Positions 34,574 through 42,796 of a stretch of DNA of 64,000 nt are shown here, piece by piece. How positions within the stretch are numbered: position 1 is the first letter of the stretch; every line of letters begins with the position of its first letter. Origin of the DNA: Deltaproteobacteria bacterium HGW-Deltaproteobacteria-15 (GTDB taxonomy: Bacteria; Desulfobacterota; DSM-4660; Desulfatiglandales; HGW-15); assembly GCA_002840535.1 (NCBI GenBank), contig PHBH01000020.1, forward strand, positions 29,587 through 93,586, in the 5' to 3' direction. The notes beneath the pieces were generated by a model. It saw only the letters and a list, made by a program, of their open reading frames with translations. It searched no databases and was not told the DNA's origin. The translations under genes and the position numbers were made by a program.

Positions 34574-35566
34574 TCATTCAAGAACAAAATCCGAAAAAAT
34601 CATGGGATATGCAGCGATGACTGAGAAGAGCAGGTAACCGCCGATACAGAGGACGGTCAAACGCTTCTGAATACGCTGGAAACTCTTCCCGGACGAGCCT
34701 CCCTTGTTTCGTTCGACGACACCAACCCCCAGGCCGCTGATCCCTGACAGAAAAAGTGAGAAGTAGAGGGGGTATCCGATGTACCCGTACTCCTTCTGCA
34801 GAATACAAAAGGGACAGTGGTGCGTAGGGAGCTCATAATAGTATACAGAGATGCACGATATAACTGCCATGAACCCCAGCACCATCGATGTTGCGGCAAA
34901 TATGGCGAATGGGCCGGACGCCCGGCCTGTGAACAAGAAATGAACCCCTGCCCTTATAGTCAGAGCGACCCCGACATAGAACACGACCATCGTGCCGTAC
35001 GGAGGAAGCGCCGAAAGGTCGCCGCTGACTGTCTGCGCTTCCAGGCTGAAAAGAGTTCCGCAGCAGGACGTGATCACGTCGGCCTCCAGCGAAAGGAAGT
35101 AGCGGCACTGAAGAAATGTCTCCAGCAGAAGAGCCCCGGTGACATAGAGCAGCAGCTTGTACTTGGCACGTATCATGGGGTAGTCTGCCGCCTGATTGTC
35201 GGTGTAATTGACGATGGCCCAGACCCCGCAAAGGAGGAAAGTGATGATTTTGACAACGAGTGTGGAGTACCCGTAATCGTTCACGTTCAGCGAGCCGGCC
35301 GCGCACATGGCGCCTACAAAGAGATCATGCATGTGATCCGCCGTATATGCGAAGAGAAAGAGGCTTGCAAATTCAAACACAAGGAGGAACCCGAAGATGG
35401 TCGATATCAGATACGTCTTTCTTTCCAGCAGAAGTTGCCGCTCGCTGCCGCTGTCGAGATCCCAATGCCGGATGATCAGCAAGCCGTTGTATGCGGCATA
35501 GAGGGCGAATGCGCTGACCAGCAGCCCTCCGCCGATAAGTGCAATGATGGCGGGATTAAGAATCAT
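34574..35566 (-). CDS. Polytopic membrane protein with conserved-looking Cys/His pairs, unknown function
   Basis: 330 residues with about eight membrane helices. Cysteines and histidines are gathered in short motifs: HMHDLFVGAMCAAGSLN (His78, His80, Cys88), TSCCG (Cys168, Cys169) and THHCPFCILQKEYGYIGYP (His249, His250, Cys251, Cys254). The last lies at a membrane edge, like redox-active or metal-passing CxxC pairs in VKOR- or DsbB-like proteins, but the rest does not look like either. Between a copper-type adaptor and an ABC/NosL group, a role in membrane metal transfer or thiol redox is likely. I do not recognise a named family. Confidence 0.7.
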   Translation of the reverse strand: MILNPAIIALIGGGLLVSAFALYAAYNGLLIIRHWDLDSGSERQLLLERKTYLISTIFGFLLVFEFASLFLFAYTADHMHDLFVGAMCAAGSLNVNDYGYSTLVVKIITFLLCGVWAIVNYTDNQAADYPMIRAKYKLLLYVTGALLLETFLQCRYFLSLEADVITSCCGTLFSLEAQTVSGDLSALPPYGTMVVFYVGVALTIRAGVHFLFTGRASGPFAIFAATSMVLGFMAVISCISVYYYELPTHHCPFCILQKEYGYIGYPLYFSLFLSGISGLGVGVVERNKGGSSGKSFQRIQKRLTVLCIGGYLLFSVIAAYPMIFSDFVLE

Positions 35567-35744
35567 GAGAAAGCCGGAATGATGGAATGTTGGAATAATG
35601 GAATATTGGATTCATAAGAAGGCCAGGAATGGCGGAATGGTGGAATAATGGAATATTGGGAAGAAAAGGCGCGGTCCGGACCAGGCTTCTTCTAAGGTCT
35701 TTAGACCCATCGTTCCATTCTTCCATCATTCCAATATTCCATCC
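35567..35744. repeat. GGAATAATGG / CCATTATTCC repeats
   Basis: Direct copies at 35577-35611 and 35630-35658 and an inverted set at 35706-35745 (TTCCATTCTTCCATCATTCC). The two orientations could pair over roughly 100 bases. The last copy touches the stop codon of the ABC ATPase gene. Confidence 0.7.
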
Positions 35745-36413
35745 TTAAACAATTTTGCCGTCGCGCATGGTGATCACCGTATCCACGACGGAGGACTGGT
35801 ACACCAGCGGATCGTGACTGGCGATAAGAAATGTTTTCCCTTCTTCCTTGAGGCCGGAGATGATTTCAAGCAGCGTTTTTGACAGCTCCGAGTCGAGATG
35901 GGCAGTCGGCTCGTCTGCTATAATTACGTATGGATCATTGATAAGAGCCCTCGCAAAGGCAGTTCTCTGCTGCTCGCCCCCGGAGAGGTGCTCCACCTTC
36001 TGACCCGCCCTTGTCTCGAGATTCATCTTGCTCAGCAGCGCCATTGCCCTGTCCTTCACGCTCCTGTGCGTCTTGCCGGTCGGGTGGGCGGGAATCATCG
36101 TGTTCTCCAGGACGCTCAGCCCCTTGATCAGGTGATAATTCTGGAAAACGAACCCGAATGTGCTTCTTCTCGTTTCGGCGGCGAATCTTTCGGGGAGACT
36201 CGTCACCTCCTTCCCATCGAGCCAAATCCGTCCTGAGGTGGGTCTCGACATGCAGCCGATGATGCTCAGCAACGTCGTCTTGCCCGACCCGCTGGGCCCC
36301 ACAAAAACCGCGGCAGTCCGGGCCTCGAGGCTGAGGTTGACCTCTTTCAGGGCAGTGTACTCGGTCGGCTTGCCGTCATTGTACGTCTTGCTTATTTGTT
36401 TCAGCTCAATCAT
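35745..36413 (-). CDS. ABC transporter ATP-binding protein, MacB/LolD-like
   Basis: 222 residues from the ATG at 36413 (MIELKQISKTY); an upstream in-frame start at 36467 would add a repeat-derived stretch (FQHSNIPFF). Walker A is GPSGSGKTT, the signature is LSGGEQQRTAFARAL and Walker B is VIIADEPTAHLD. This type works with FtsX-like permeases on substrates in the periplasm or membrane rather than importing solutes. The permease gene lies upstream on the same strand and NosL-like genes beyond it, as in nos-type clusters where NosF/NosY serve copper-enzyme assembly. Which substrate it moves is not known. Confidence 0.9.
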   Translation of the reverse strand: MIELKQISKTYNDGKPTEYTALKEVNLSLEARTAAVFVGPSGSGKTTLLSIIGCMSRPTSGRIWLDGKEVTSLPERFAAETRRSTFGFVFQNYHLIKGLSVLENTMIPAHPTGKTHRSVKDRAMALLSKMNLETRAGQKVEHLSGGEQQRTAFARALINDPYVIIADEPTAHLDSELSKTLLEIISGLKEEGKTFLIASHDPLVYQSSVVDTVITMRDGKIV

Positions 36414-36621
36414 CGCCAGGAACCGGAAGAATGGAATGTTGGAATGTTGGAATAATGTGTAAAACACGACATGAGGGACGGAAAACTGAAATGGTGGAAT
36501 AATGAAAAGTTGGCAGAAACAGGAGAGGGAAGGTTGGCGAAATCGACCTGTGGAACAGCCGTCGAAAATTGTTGTTGATGGATCCCATCATTCCACTATT
36601 CCAACATTCCAGCATTCCATC
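36414..36621. repeat. GGAATGTTGG / CCAACATTCC repeats
   Basis: GGAATGTTGGAATGTTGGAA (36432-36451), a further GGTGGAATAATG copy (36493-36504), and an inverted set at 36586-36620 (CATTCCACTATTCCAACATT). They fill the gap between ATPase and permease genes. Confidence 0.7.
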
Positions 36622-37797
36622 TCAGCTTCTCATCACCGTGTCCGGGTCCATGATCGAAACTTTCCATGTGGGTATCACGGTGATGAACGTATATGGCACA
36701 ACCGTGAGGAAAAACAGGATTGCGATCTGATAGAGATCCACCGTGGGTGTCAGCGTGAACTTCGGGTAAAGAACCGACCATCCCTTCAAGGCGTGTTCAA
36801 AGAAGGTGGCGGACGCAAAGAAGACATGGATGAAGGCCGTCATCGTGCCCAGGAGAAATGCGGTCAGAGAGACGGCCGTTCCCTCCCAGAACTTCATGAT
36901 GAGAATATCTGAGCTTTCCCAGCCCAGAGCCTTGAGGATACCGATCTCGGACTTCTCCTCCCAGCTCAGCCCCGTGGCCTTGTCCCAGGTGAAGATGAAG
37001 AAGGCCAGGAAGGCCCCGGTCAGGAGCACGATGACATAACCGCTCCGCCAGTCAAAAACGGAGCTGTAGGTTCGGATGATTTCAGACTTCAGAATAGGCC
37101 GCGCGTCCGGCAAGGCCAGGGTTACCTTTTCCGCGATCGTCTGCGACTCCTGCCAATTCCTGATGCCGACCGTCAGATCCGTTGCATAGCCTTCAGGAAC
37201 GCCGGCAACCCGCCTGAAAGCCGACTGCGACATGAGAATGAGGTCGGATGTGACCAGATCCGTGGTCTCCCGAAAGGTTTCCGCGACCTTGAGAATTCTT
37301 GGCTTCCCGTTGTGTTCCCTGAAGTAGAGCTTGTTCCCCTTCGCCGTACCCCAGGTCCTGAGGACGCCGCTCCCCACCTTGATTTCATCGTCGGAGAACG
37401 GGAACTCCTCCGGCGCCATGATGGTGTAGTTGGACCGCGATGCGGGGTGGTAATAATAGCCCCAGAGCCTTGGCTTGACCGAGACTGCTCCCCTGATTTC
37501 CCTGATCTTTTCTGAGTAAGAAACAGGAATCAGTTCATGCCTGCCGCCTATGTGCCTCTGGACGATCATTTCAGGCGAGGCCTCTAAAATACTTAAGGCT
37601 TGCTTGCGAAGCGCGTTTGTGAAGAAGACTACGGATGAAACCATGAAAACCACCAGGGTGTATACTATGAGAAGGGAAAGATTTCGCCCCTTTCGTCTCA
37701 AAAGGGATGAGAGGGTGAAATCCAGGAACGCCCGCTGCCGTTCAATCCAGTAGCTCAATGGAGTCTCCTCGTCTGTCTGCTTGCTGTTCCCCAACAT
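36622..37797 (-). CDS. ABC transporter permease, MacB/FtsX-like
   Basis: 391 residues with four membrane helices: one near the start (NLSLLIVYTLVVFMVSSVVF, about 39-58), then a periplasmic domain of about 200 residues (the MacB periplasmic core type, for example VKPRLWGYYYHPASRSNY) and three near the end (VIVLLTGAFLAFFIFTW; AVSLTAFLLGTMTAFIHVFF; IAILFFLTVVPYTFITVIP). The motif EIGILKALGWESSDI is typical of the group. The ATG lies in a GGAATGTTGG repeat, so the real start may be a few codons downstream. It pairs with the ATPase encoded next to it. Confidence 0.85.
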   Translation of the reverse strand: MLGNSKQTDEETPLSYWIERQRAFLDFTLSSLLRRKGRNLSLLIVYTLVVFMVSSVVFFTNALRKQALSILEASPEMIVQRHIGGRHELIPVSYSEKIREIRGAVSVKPRLWGYYYHPASRSNYTIMAPEEFPFSDDEIKVGSGVLRTWGTAKGNKLYFREHNGKPRILKVAETFRETTDLVTSDLILMSQSAFRRVAGVPEGYATDLTVGIRNWQESQTIAEKVTLALPDARPILKSEIIRTYSSVFDWRSGYVIVLLTGAFLAFFIFTWDKATGLSWEEKSEIGILKALGWESSDILIMKFWEGTAVSLTAFLLGTMTAFIHVFFASATFFEHALKGWSVLYPKFTLTPTVDLYQIAILFFLTVVPYTFITVIPTWKVSIMDPDTVMRS

Positions 37798-37883
37798 TCC
37801 ACTCTTCCATCATTCCATCATTCCGATGTTTCTCGTTATCCTGTTGATCCTGTAATCCTGTCTAAAGACTTTTTTCCTTCTGT
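37798..37883. repeat. CCATCATTCC and CCTGTAATCCTGTC repeats
   Basis: TTCCATCATTCCATCATTCC (37806-37825) is followed by CCTGTTGATCCTGTAATCCT (37840-37859): the same two families that lie together in the gspI leader, in the same order. Confidence 0.75.
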
Positions 37884-38183
37884 TCATTTGTTTGAAAGCA
37901 GGTGCTGCGGCGGGAGCACCAGAGAACCTGATGGAAAGTGTTCCATTGCCATGGGGTGATCCTGGAAGGCGGAGTGGAGATCCGCCTGGCTCAGATGTCT
38001 CGCGTACCTCGCCCCCGTGAAGAGACAGATATCCGTCAGCTGTAATTCCCTGACTTCCCGCTTCTGCGCTTCAACAATAGTTTGATGCAACCACGCATTT
38101 TGAGAAGGATAAACCGTTAGGATCAGGAAAAGCGCTGTCCCTAAAATGAGAATGACTATGAAATAGCGATCCGATTTTCGCAT
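37884..38183 (-). CDS. Small single-helix membrane protein associated with NosL
   Basis: 99 residues. One membrane helix (FIVILILGTALFLILTVY, about 8-25) and a short periplasmic part with TDICLFTGARYARHLSQADL and DHPMAMEHFPSGSLVLPP. The single Cys and the nearby His and Met residues (AFQDHPMAMEHF) could bind copper. Its ATG shares one base with the stop codon of the NosL gene (TGATG), so the two are translationally coupled. I do not know a named family; the coupling points to a partner of NosL. Confidence 0.7.
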   Translation of the reverse strand: MRKSDRYFIVILILGTALFLILTVYPSQNAWLHQTIVEAQKREVRELQLTDICLFTGARYARHLSQADLHSAFQDHPMAMEHFPSGSLVLPPQHLLSNK

Positions 38184-38683
38184 CAGTCCAACTTTTCAAT
38201 CACAGAGGGTGTCACTTCATTGAACCTGAGAATCCGCTTCCCTTTGTGATCCTTCAAAAATGATCTTGCATCCTTTTCGGTCGCAAAAGGAATGAGCTCC
38301 CTGCCCATGGGGCCATAGACATCGCTCCCGATGACGAACCAGGCTTCCTGGGCAGTAACAGGTTTCATTTCGTAATATTCGGTAAGATGGATTGCATCGA
38401 TGTCTCCCCTGACTTTTTGAGGGTTGTACTTCTTCAGGTTGAAATAGTACTTGAAGAGATCTTTAGCCCCGTCAAAAAATGCATAGGAGCCGTCCTTAAA
38501 GACAATCTGCCCGACCCACTCCGGGTACTTGTAGACAAACATCCCGCAGACTGGACATTTGTCCTGCTTCGAAGGCTTTTCTGGCGCTGCTCCCGCTCCC
38601 CATGAAAAGTTCAGCATCAGGAGAAGAAGAAGGATCGCTAGGCACGAAATCATGTAAAGCCGGGTCTGCGTTCTCGTTTTCAT
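38183..38683 (-). CDS. nosL: NosL-like copper-binding protein (copy 1)
   Basis: 166 residues. Signal peptide or anchor to about 32 (FSWGAGAA), then the NosL metal motif KCPVCGMFVYKYPEW and the following DGSYAFFDGAKDLFKYYF, EYYEMKPVTAQEAWFVIGSD and PFATEKDARSFLKDHKGKRI. NosL proteins bind Cu(I) and deliver it to periplasmic copper enzymes such as nitrous oxide reductase. No nosZ lies in this window, so here the client is likely another copper protein; the cupredoxin genes at 42797-47012 are the nearest candidates. It lacks a clear lipobox. Confidence 0.88.
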   Translation of the reverse strand: MKTRTQTRLYMISCLAILLLLLMLNFSWGAGAAPEKPSKQDKCPVCGMFVYKYPEWVGQIVFKDGSYAFFDGAKDLFKYYFNLKKYNPQKVRGDIDAIHLTEYYEMKPVTAQEAWFVIGSDVYGPMGRELIPFATEKDARSFLKDHKGKRILRFNEVTPSVIEKLD

Positions 38684-39059
38684 GACTTACCTACCATAAC
38701 TGATAGTAAGCAGTAGGCAGGGCGATGGGTTTCGCTCCGCTCTACCCATCCTACCGGTTGGCCTTTGCCGCACTTTGCGCTCTGCGCAATGCGTCTTTAT
38801 TGCATGGAGGAAAACCTGGTCCTTTGGGCCAGGTCAGAGACCATCGGCTCCGCCGAAAAACGGTCCTCCTGGAGTGATGGAATAATGGAATGATGGGTTT
38901 AAAGCGAGAAAGCATCTTGCGGCAGACTCATCTCCAGGCTCTTGGTTGTTTGTTCCCCAATATTCCAGTATTCCAACATTCCATTATTCCGGTTTGTCCG
39001 CGCCATAAACTTCACCCCTCCGGGGTGCAATCAAAGCCGGCCCCTCTGGAGCCAGATGT
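38684..39059. other. Intergenic region with three repeat families
   Basis: About 375 bases. It holds AGTAAGCAGTAGGCAG (38705-38720), the GATGGGTTTCGC palindrome (38724-38754), and GGAATAATGGAATGATGG (38879-38896) with an inverted copy at 38957-38990. No gene or clear promoter is seen between the two NosL-like genes. Confidence 0.65.
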
Positions 39060-39782
39060 TTACTGTCCTGCCTTGTGCATCATCCTTTTCGCTTTACGCC
39101 GCTCGCGAATCATTTTGGTGTCCTCGTACATATCTTCATATGCAGCCCTCATTGCCCCATCGAAGGTGGCCACCTTGCCGCCTTCCAGCAGAATGAATTC
39201 ATCAGCGGCAGTATTGTTCTCAAATGCCCACTTGGCCCGTTTCGTCATTACACCCATTTTTTTGCCGCCCATGACCCAGACGGCTTTTTCCGCATCGATC
39301 AGCTTTCTGCTATGGTAATCCCCTACCCAAATGCTCAATGGGCTCTTGTCCAGATTCACGGCCATATCGGCTGCTGCACAATGGATGGAGCAGGTCCCGA
39401 GGATCGAACCGTCGTCGTATTCGATGAAAACCCTTGAATGGGCGAACTTCTGACGGTCCATCCCGCAGAAAGGACAAGCCGAAACCCGCTGGATGTCGTC
39501 TTTCGGGACATCGGCGCCTGCTGTTTGAAGCAGCTTCTGAAACTCGTGCTGCAGTCTGCTCTCAAATGCTTTTTTGCATTTTTCCTCACATTCGTTCTTC
39601 CCGCCGCAGTGCTCTATGCAGACATTGTATTCCTGTTCCATGCCGGACTTGATGCGCTGCCATGCCTTATGTTTGCTTTTAGGCAGGGTGGAAATGTCAG
39701 GTTCCGCCGCAAAAGTCACAATGGAGTACAACCCGATGAAAACCATGGCAGCCATTCCAACAAGTAGATTTCTTCTGATCAT
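39060..39782 (-). CDS. NosL-like protein with N-terminal Cys-rich extension (copy 2)
   Basis: 240 residues from the ATG at 39782, with AAAGGAG 8 bases upstream. Signal peptide to about 25. The added N-terminal part has a cysteine pattern EYNVCIEHCGGKNECEEKCK (Cys-x3-Cys-x5-Cys-x3-Cys). Then the NosL-type motif ACPFCGMDRQKF and GTCSIHCAA, with two more cysteines, followed by KAVWVMGGKKMGVMTKRAKW. In NosL the CPxCGM motif holds Cu(I); the additional cysteines here could hold a second metal or a disulfide pair. It is the first gene of the metal cluster (minus strand), next to the exoprotein genes. Confidence 0.85.
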   Translation of the reverse strand: MIRRNLLVGMAAMVFIGLYSIVTFAAEPDISTLPKSKHKAWQRIKSGMEQEYNVCIEHCGGKNECEEKCKKAFESRLQHEFQKLLQTAGADVPKDDIQRVSACPFCGMDRQKFAHSRVFIEYDDGSILGTCSIHCAAADMAVNLDKSPLSIWVGDYHSRKLIDAEKAVWVMGGKKMGVMTKRAKWAFENNTAADEFILLEGGKVATFDGAMRAAYEDMYEDTKMIRERRKAKRMMHKAGQ

Positions 39783-39882
39783 CTTCAAATCTCCTTTCGT
39801 TTTATATTCGAGGCCTTGTCCGACCTGATTCCTGATCCTGAGGTTACCAATTGCCTGCCTCTCGCTGCTTACTGCTTACTGC
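39783..39882. repeat. CTGCTTACTGCTCACTGCTG repeat
   Basis: TGCTTACTGCTTACTGCTCA and onward (39868-39900) reaches into the stop codon region of the protease gene. Same family as 32791-32820, 55787-55832, 56159-56191 and 61350-61381. Confidence 0.75.
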
Positions 39883-42018
39883 TCACTGCTGACTGCTTAC
39901 TATTCCTTCGTCCGATCCCCCTCCGCTGCTCACGACTCTCACCGACCCAGGAAGCGTATCTACTCCGGCGAAGGTTTTTCTGTAGAGATTCAACCAGCTC
40001 TTCCACTCCAGCGCTCCAAACCCCTCTGCACTCAGCGTGACATCAGGCTGATCCGTGGATGTGGCAATCACCATCAGCGTACGGGCTTCAGCATCGTAGC
40101 TCAGACCCGTTATGCTGACGGTGTCCCTGGGCACTGCAGCGGTGTCCGAACCCCCTCCTGAACTGCTGACCGTCACCTCCACGGGCGGATCCGCGATGCC
40201 GTAGAAGGTGTTGCGGTAAAACTCCTTCCAACTCTTCCACTCCAGTGTGCCAAGACCCTCCGCGGTCAATGTGACATTGGGCTGATCCGAGGATGTGGCA
40301 ATTACCGTCAAGGCTCTGGCTTGAGGATCATACGTAAGACCGGTTAAGCTCACAGTGTCCATGCCGGGCAATGTCACAGTGGCGGATCCGCCTCCGCTGC
40401 TCACTACCGTGACGGTCTGAGGAGGATCTGTTACCCCGGTAAATGTCTTGCGGTAAAACTCTTTCCAGCTTTTCCACTCGAGATCGCCGAACCCCTCGCC
40501 GGTCAGCGTCACATTGGGCTGCGCCGTTGAGGTTGCGATAACCATCAGGGTCTCCGCGGCCGGGTCGAAAATCGCGGCAGTGATGGTCACATGGTCGAAG
40601 TTCTGTACAGCCGCAAACGCTCCCATGGCATTCATCAGGCCGTGTCCGCTCTCGTTGTCAAGTCCGGCCGGGCCGAGATCAACCGCCGATACCTTCATAG
40701 CCGTCTCCAACTGATAGGGAGTGAGGTTCGGAAAAGCGCTGAGAAGAAGCGCCATGGCGCCCGCAGCATGGGGCGCTGAAAAGCTGGTTCCTGCATAGTA
40801 CGCGTACGCGTTGGGGGCCCCCAGATAAAGGTCTGCCGTCTTGATGCCGTAGGGATAAGCAGTCCTGACACCCGGCGCCACCACATGAGGGAAAACACCC
40901 CCGTCACAGGCAGAGGGTCCCCTGGAACTGAAATTGGCGACAAGCGGCGACTCATCCGACGCTCCCACCGAAAAGCTCTCTGGGTAATTGGCAGGGCTCT
41001 GGCTGGTGTAAGGAGATGGTCCATTGTTCCCTGCAGAAAAGACCACGGCTATTCCTGCCTGCTTGAGAACTTGTAAATCGCTTCTGAAGGAGATGGAGTC
41101 AATCTCCTCGATGCAGACGTCCGGGTTTTGGCCATACCCCCATGAGTTGTTGATAATGTCCGGAGCATCGTCCGTTTCAGGGTCTCCATCAGGGTCAAGA
41201 AGCCACTGAAAGGCTGCATGGATTTCGCTTTCCAGCGCTTCCCCATCGGCATTGAAGATCTTGGCTGCAATCCATTTGGCCCCGGGCGCTACTCCGATAT
41301 CGGTTCCTCCTTCGTTCCCCCCCACCAGGATGCCCATTACACCGGTTCCGTGGCCGTCGAGGTCATAAGGCAGGTTGTTAACAAGAGGATTGAATTCCGG
41401 ATCGTTGGCATCGAACCAGCTATTCGAACCGCCTCTCCATCGCGTCACGAGATCGGGATGGTCCACGTCGACTCCCGTATCCACACAGGCTATGACCACC
41501 CCTTCACCGGTGTGGCCAATGCTCCAGAGGTCCGGGGCGTGGATCGCAGCCAGGTTCCATTCAGGCAGCGCATCGACCGCGACATTCACCGAAGGCGCCT
41601 GTATGGTCTGGTCCAGCCGCACAGAATTCACAGAGGGTTTTGCAGCCAGTGCACGGATAACGTGCGGGCGCACCTTCAGCGCTACGCCGTTGATCAACCA
41701 CAAGGGACGCATTCCCGCTTCCCGCCGATCGGCGCGCGTTTTTCCGACAATATCTACGACGCTGCTCTTCCTTGCGCTCTCCTCGTGTCGTTGCTTGAGA
41801 CTCCTGATGATCCGGGATCTCCGAACTCTCTTGTCCTTGGCCTTGAGACCTTCGATGTCAGCCTTCTCCGAAAAGGTGACGATCACCGGTATTCTTTCGT
41901 TCGGTCCGGCAGCTCGAAGCCTGTTTTCAAGGTTTGGATCAATCATCCCGGCATGGGACGAGGAAACCCCGGCGAGCACGACCAAAGCCATGAAGGTCAC
42001 GATCGATCGGATGAACAT
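39883..42018 (-). CDS. Secreted subtilisin-like protease (S8) with three C-terminal WKSW modules
   Basis: 711 residues. Signal peptide to about 23 (SSSHAG). A prodomain of the I9 kind follows (PVIVTFSEKADIEGLK; KPSVNSVRLDQTI). The catalytic triad is Asp180 in ACVDTGVDVDHPD, His223 in DGHGTGVMGILVG and Ser412 in YYAGTSFSAPHAAGA, with the oxyanion Asn in SAGNNGP. From residue 475 to the end are three tandem 78- to 80-residue modules, each with an ATSxxQP strand, a WKSW-x3-YR-x-TF core and an SSGGGS end. The same module ends two other exoproteins here. It probably matures surface proteins or degrades peptides outside the cell; the type II system at 14851-26640 is the likely exporter. Confidence 0.93.
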   Translation of the reverse strand: MFIRSIVTFMALVVLAGVSSSHAGMIDPNLENRLRAAGPNERIPVIVTFSEKADIEGLKAKDKRVRRSRIIRSLKQRHEESARKSSVVDIVGKTRADRREAGMRPLWLINGVALKVRPHVIRALAAKPSVNSVRLDQTIQAPSVNVAVDALPEWNLAAIHAPDLWSIGHTGEGVVIACVDTGVDVDHPDLVTRWRGGSNSWFDANDPEFNPLVNNLPYDLDGHGTGVMGILVGGNEGGTDIGVAPGAKWIAAKIFNADGEALESEIHAAFQWLLDPDGDPETDDAPDIINNSWGYGQNPDVCIEEIDSISFRSDLQVLKQAGIAVVFSAGNNGPSPYTSQSPANYPESFSVGASDESPLVANFSSRGPSACDGGVFPHVVAPGVRTAYPYGIKTADLYLGAPNAYAYYAGTSFSAPHAAGAMALLLSAFPNLTPYQLETAMKVSAVDLGPAGLDNESGHGLMNAMGAFAAVQNFDHVTITAAIFDPAAETLMVIATSTAQPNVTLTGEGFGDLEWKSWKEFYRKTFTGVTDPPQTVTVVSSGGGSATVTLPGMDTVSLTGLTYDPQARALTVIATSSDQPNVTLTAEGLGTLEWKSWKEFYRNTFYGIADPPVEVTVSSSGGGSDTAAVPRDTVSITGLSYDAEARTLMVIATSTDQPDVTLSAEGFGALEWKSWLNLYRKTFAGVDTLPGSVRVVSSGGGSDEGIVSSQQ
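39886..40596 (-). repeat. Three tandem copies of the WKSW module (protease)
   Basis: Residues 475-553, 554-631 and 632-711 of the protease. Shared positions: D-x-V-x-I-T, Y/F-D-x-x-A, TLMVIATS, QPxVTL, G-F/L-G-x-LEWKSW, YRxTF-x-G, SSGGGS. See also 42800-43270 and 47095-47802. Confidence 0.9.
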
Positions 42019-42109
42019 GCGAAGTCCCCCACCGGACGCACGATGAACGGCGTCGTCTTGATTTGTGCTTCCGAATTCCGTCTTCCGACTTCCGCATTGG
42101 CATTCATGA

Positions 42110-42571
42110 TCACTCCACCTTCAGGTCCTCTACCCTGCACTCATCTATGACGACCGTCACCTTCTGTCCCCTCTTGATGCTCTTTTCCGCATTGGTGAAA
42201 AGAATGAAGTACTGTTTTCCGGGTTTGGGGTCGGCAGTGTTTCCCCGCATGGCCCCCATCTTGGTCATGGTCACATTGAATATTTCGCCTGTCTCCTGAT
42301 CCTTGAGAAATGCCTTTTTTTTCCTGTTGGTGACCAATTTTGCCTTCTCTGCATCCACAATGAGGTAGCGGAAATCCAGAAAATGCTCCGCCCCGGTCAG
42401 CCTGACCATCAGAGGCTTGATACCCCACCTCTTCTCCACCTCCCCGTATTTCGAACTCGACTCTTCTTCGCTTTTTTCCGAAGACAAGGTCAGTTCGGGC
42501 AAGGCGAAGCCCACGACCAGACAAAGGGCCATCAGAACGATCCAGAAGGCAAACACTTTCATCTTTTTCAT
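42110..42571 (-). CDS. Small secreted protein of unknown function
   Basis: 153 residues. GGGAGGAA lies 4 bases before the ATG. A signal peptide (FAFWIVLMALCLVVGFALPE) is followed by a Glu/Ser-rich stretch and a compact domain from about 45 (RWGIKPLMVRLTGAEHFLDF; YLIVDAEKAKLVTNRKKKAF; GKQYFILFTNAEKSIKRGQK). The end (VTVVIDECRVEDLKVE) reads like a beta-strand finish. There are no metal motifs. It lies between the protease and the cupredoxin operon and shares their strand. I do not recognise the family. Confidence 0.65.
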   Translation of the reverse strand: MKKMKVFAFWIVLMALCLVVGFALPELTLSSEKSEEESSSKYGEVEKRWGIKPLMVRLTGAEHFLDFRYLIVDAEKAKLVTNRKKKAFLKDQETGEIFNVTMTKMGAMRGNTADPKPGKQYFILFTNAEKSIKRGQKVTVVIDECRVEDLKVE

Positions 42572-42747
42572 TTGATTCCTCCCGAGATGATGTGAGATGT
42601 CTCACTCAGAGCAGACTGCCCCGCATTTTCGAATACAAGGGGCGCAAGACACTACAGTCTTGACCACAGAAGAACCGGCTCATCGAATCAGCGAAGAGAG
42701 CGGTCGTCGAAACCATGAGACGTGATATGGAAAGATGGGGGGATTTG

Positions 42748-42792
42748 GATGACGGAGGCGAGAGGTCGGGGATGGCCTGCGCCTCCGTCATC
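42748..42792 (-). terminator. Hairpin at the end of the cupredoxin operon
   Basis: GATGACGGAGGCG (42748-42760) and CGCCTCCGTCATC (42780-42792) form a perfect 13-base stem with a 19-base loop, 5 bases after the last stop codon. On the minus strand no T-run follows, so it may act as an RNA-stabilising 3-prime hairpin rather than a standard terminator. Confidence 0.6.
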
Positions 42793-42796
42793 TTGT

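Noticed and set aside
38183..39782. A nitrous oxide reductase (nos) operon
   Set aside because: NosL-like genes and an ABC pair are present, but no NosZ, NosR or NosD is seen on either side.
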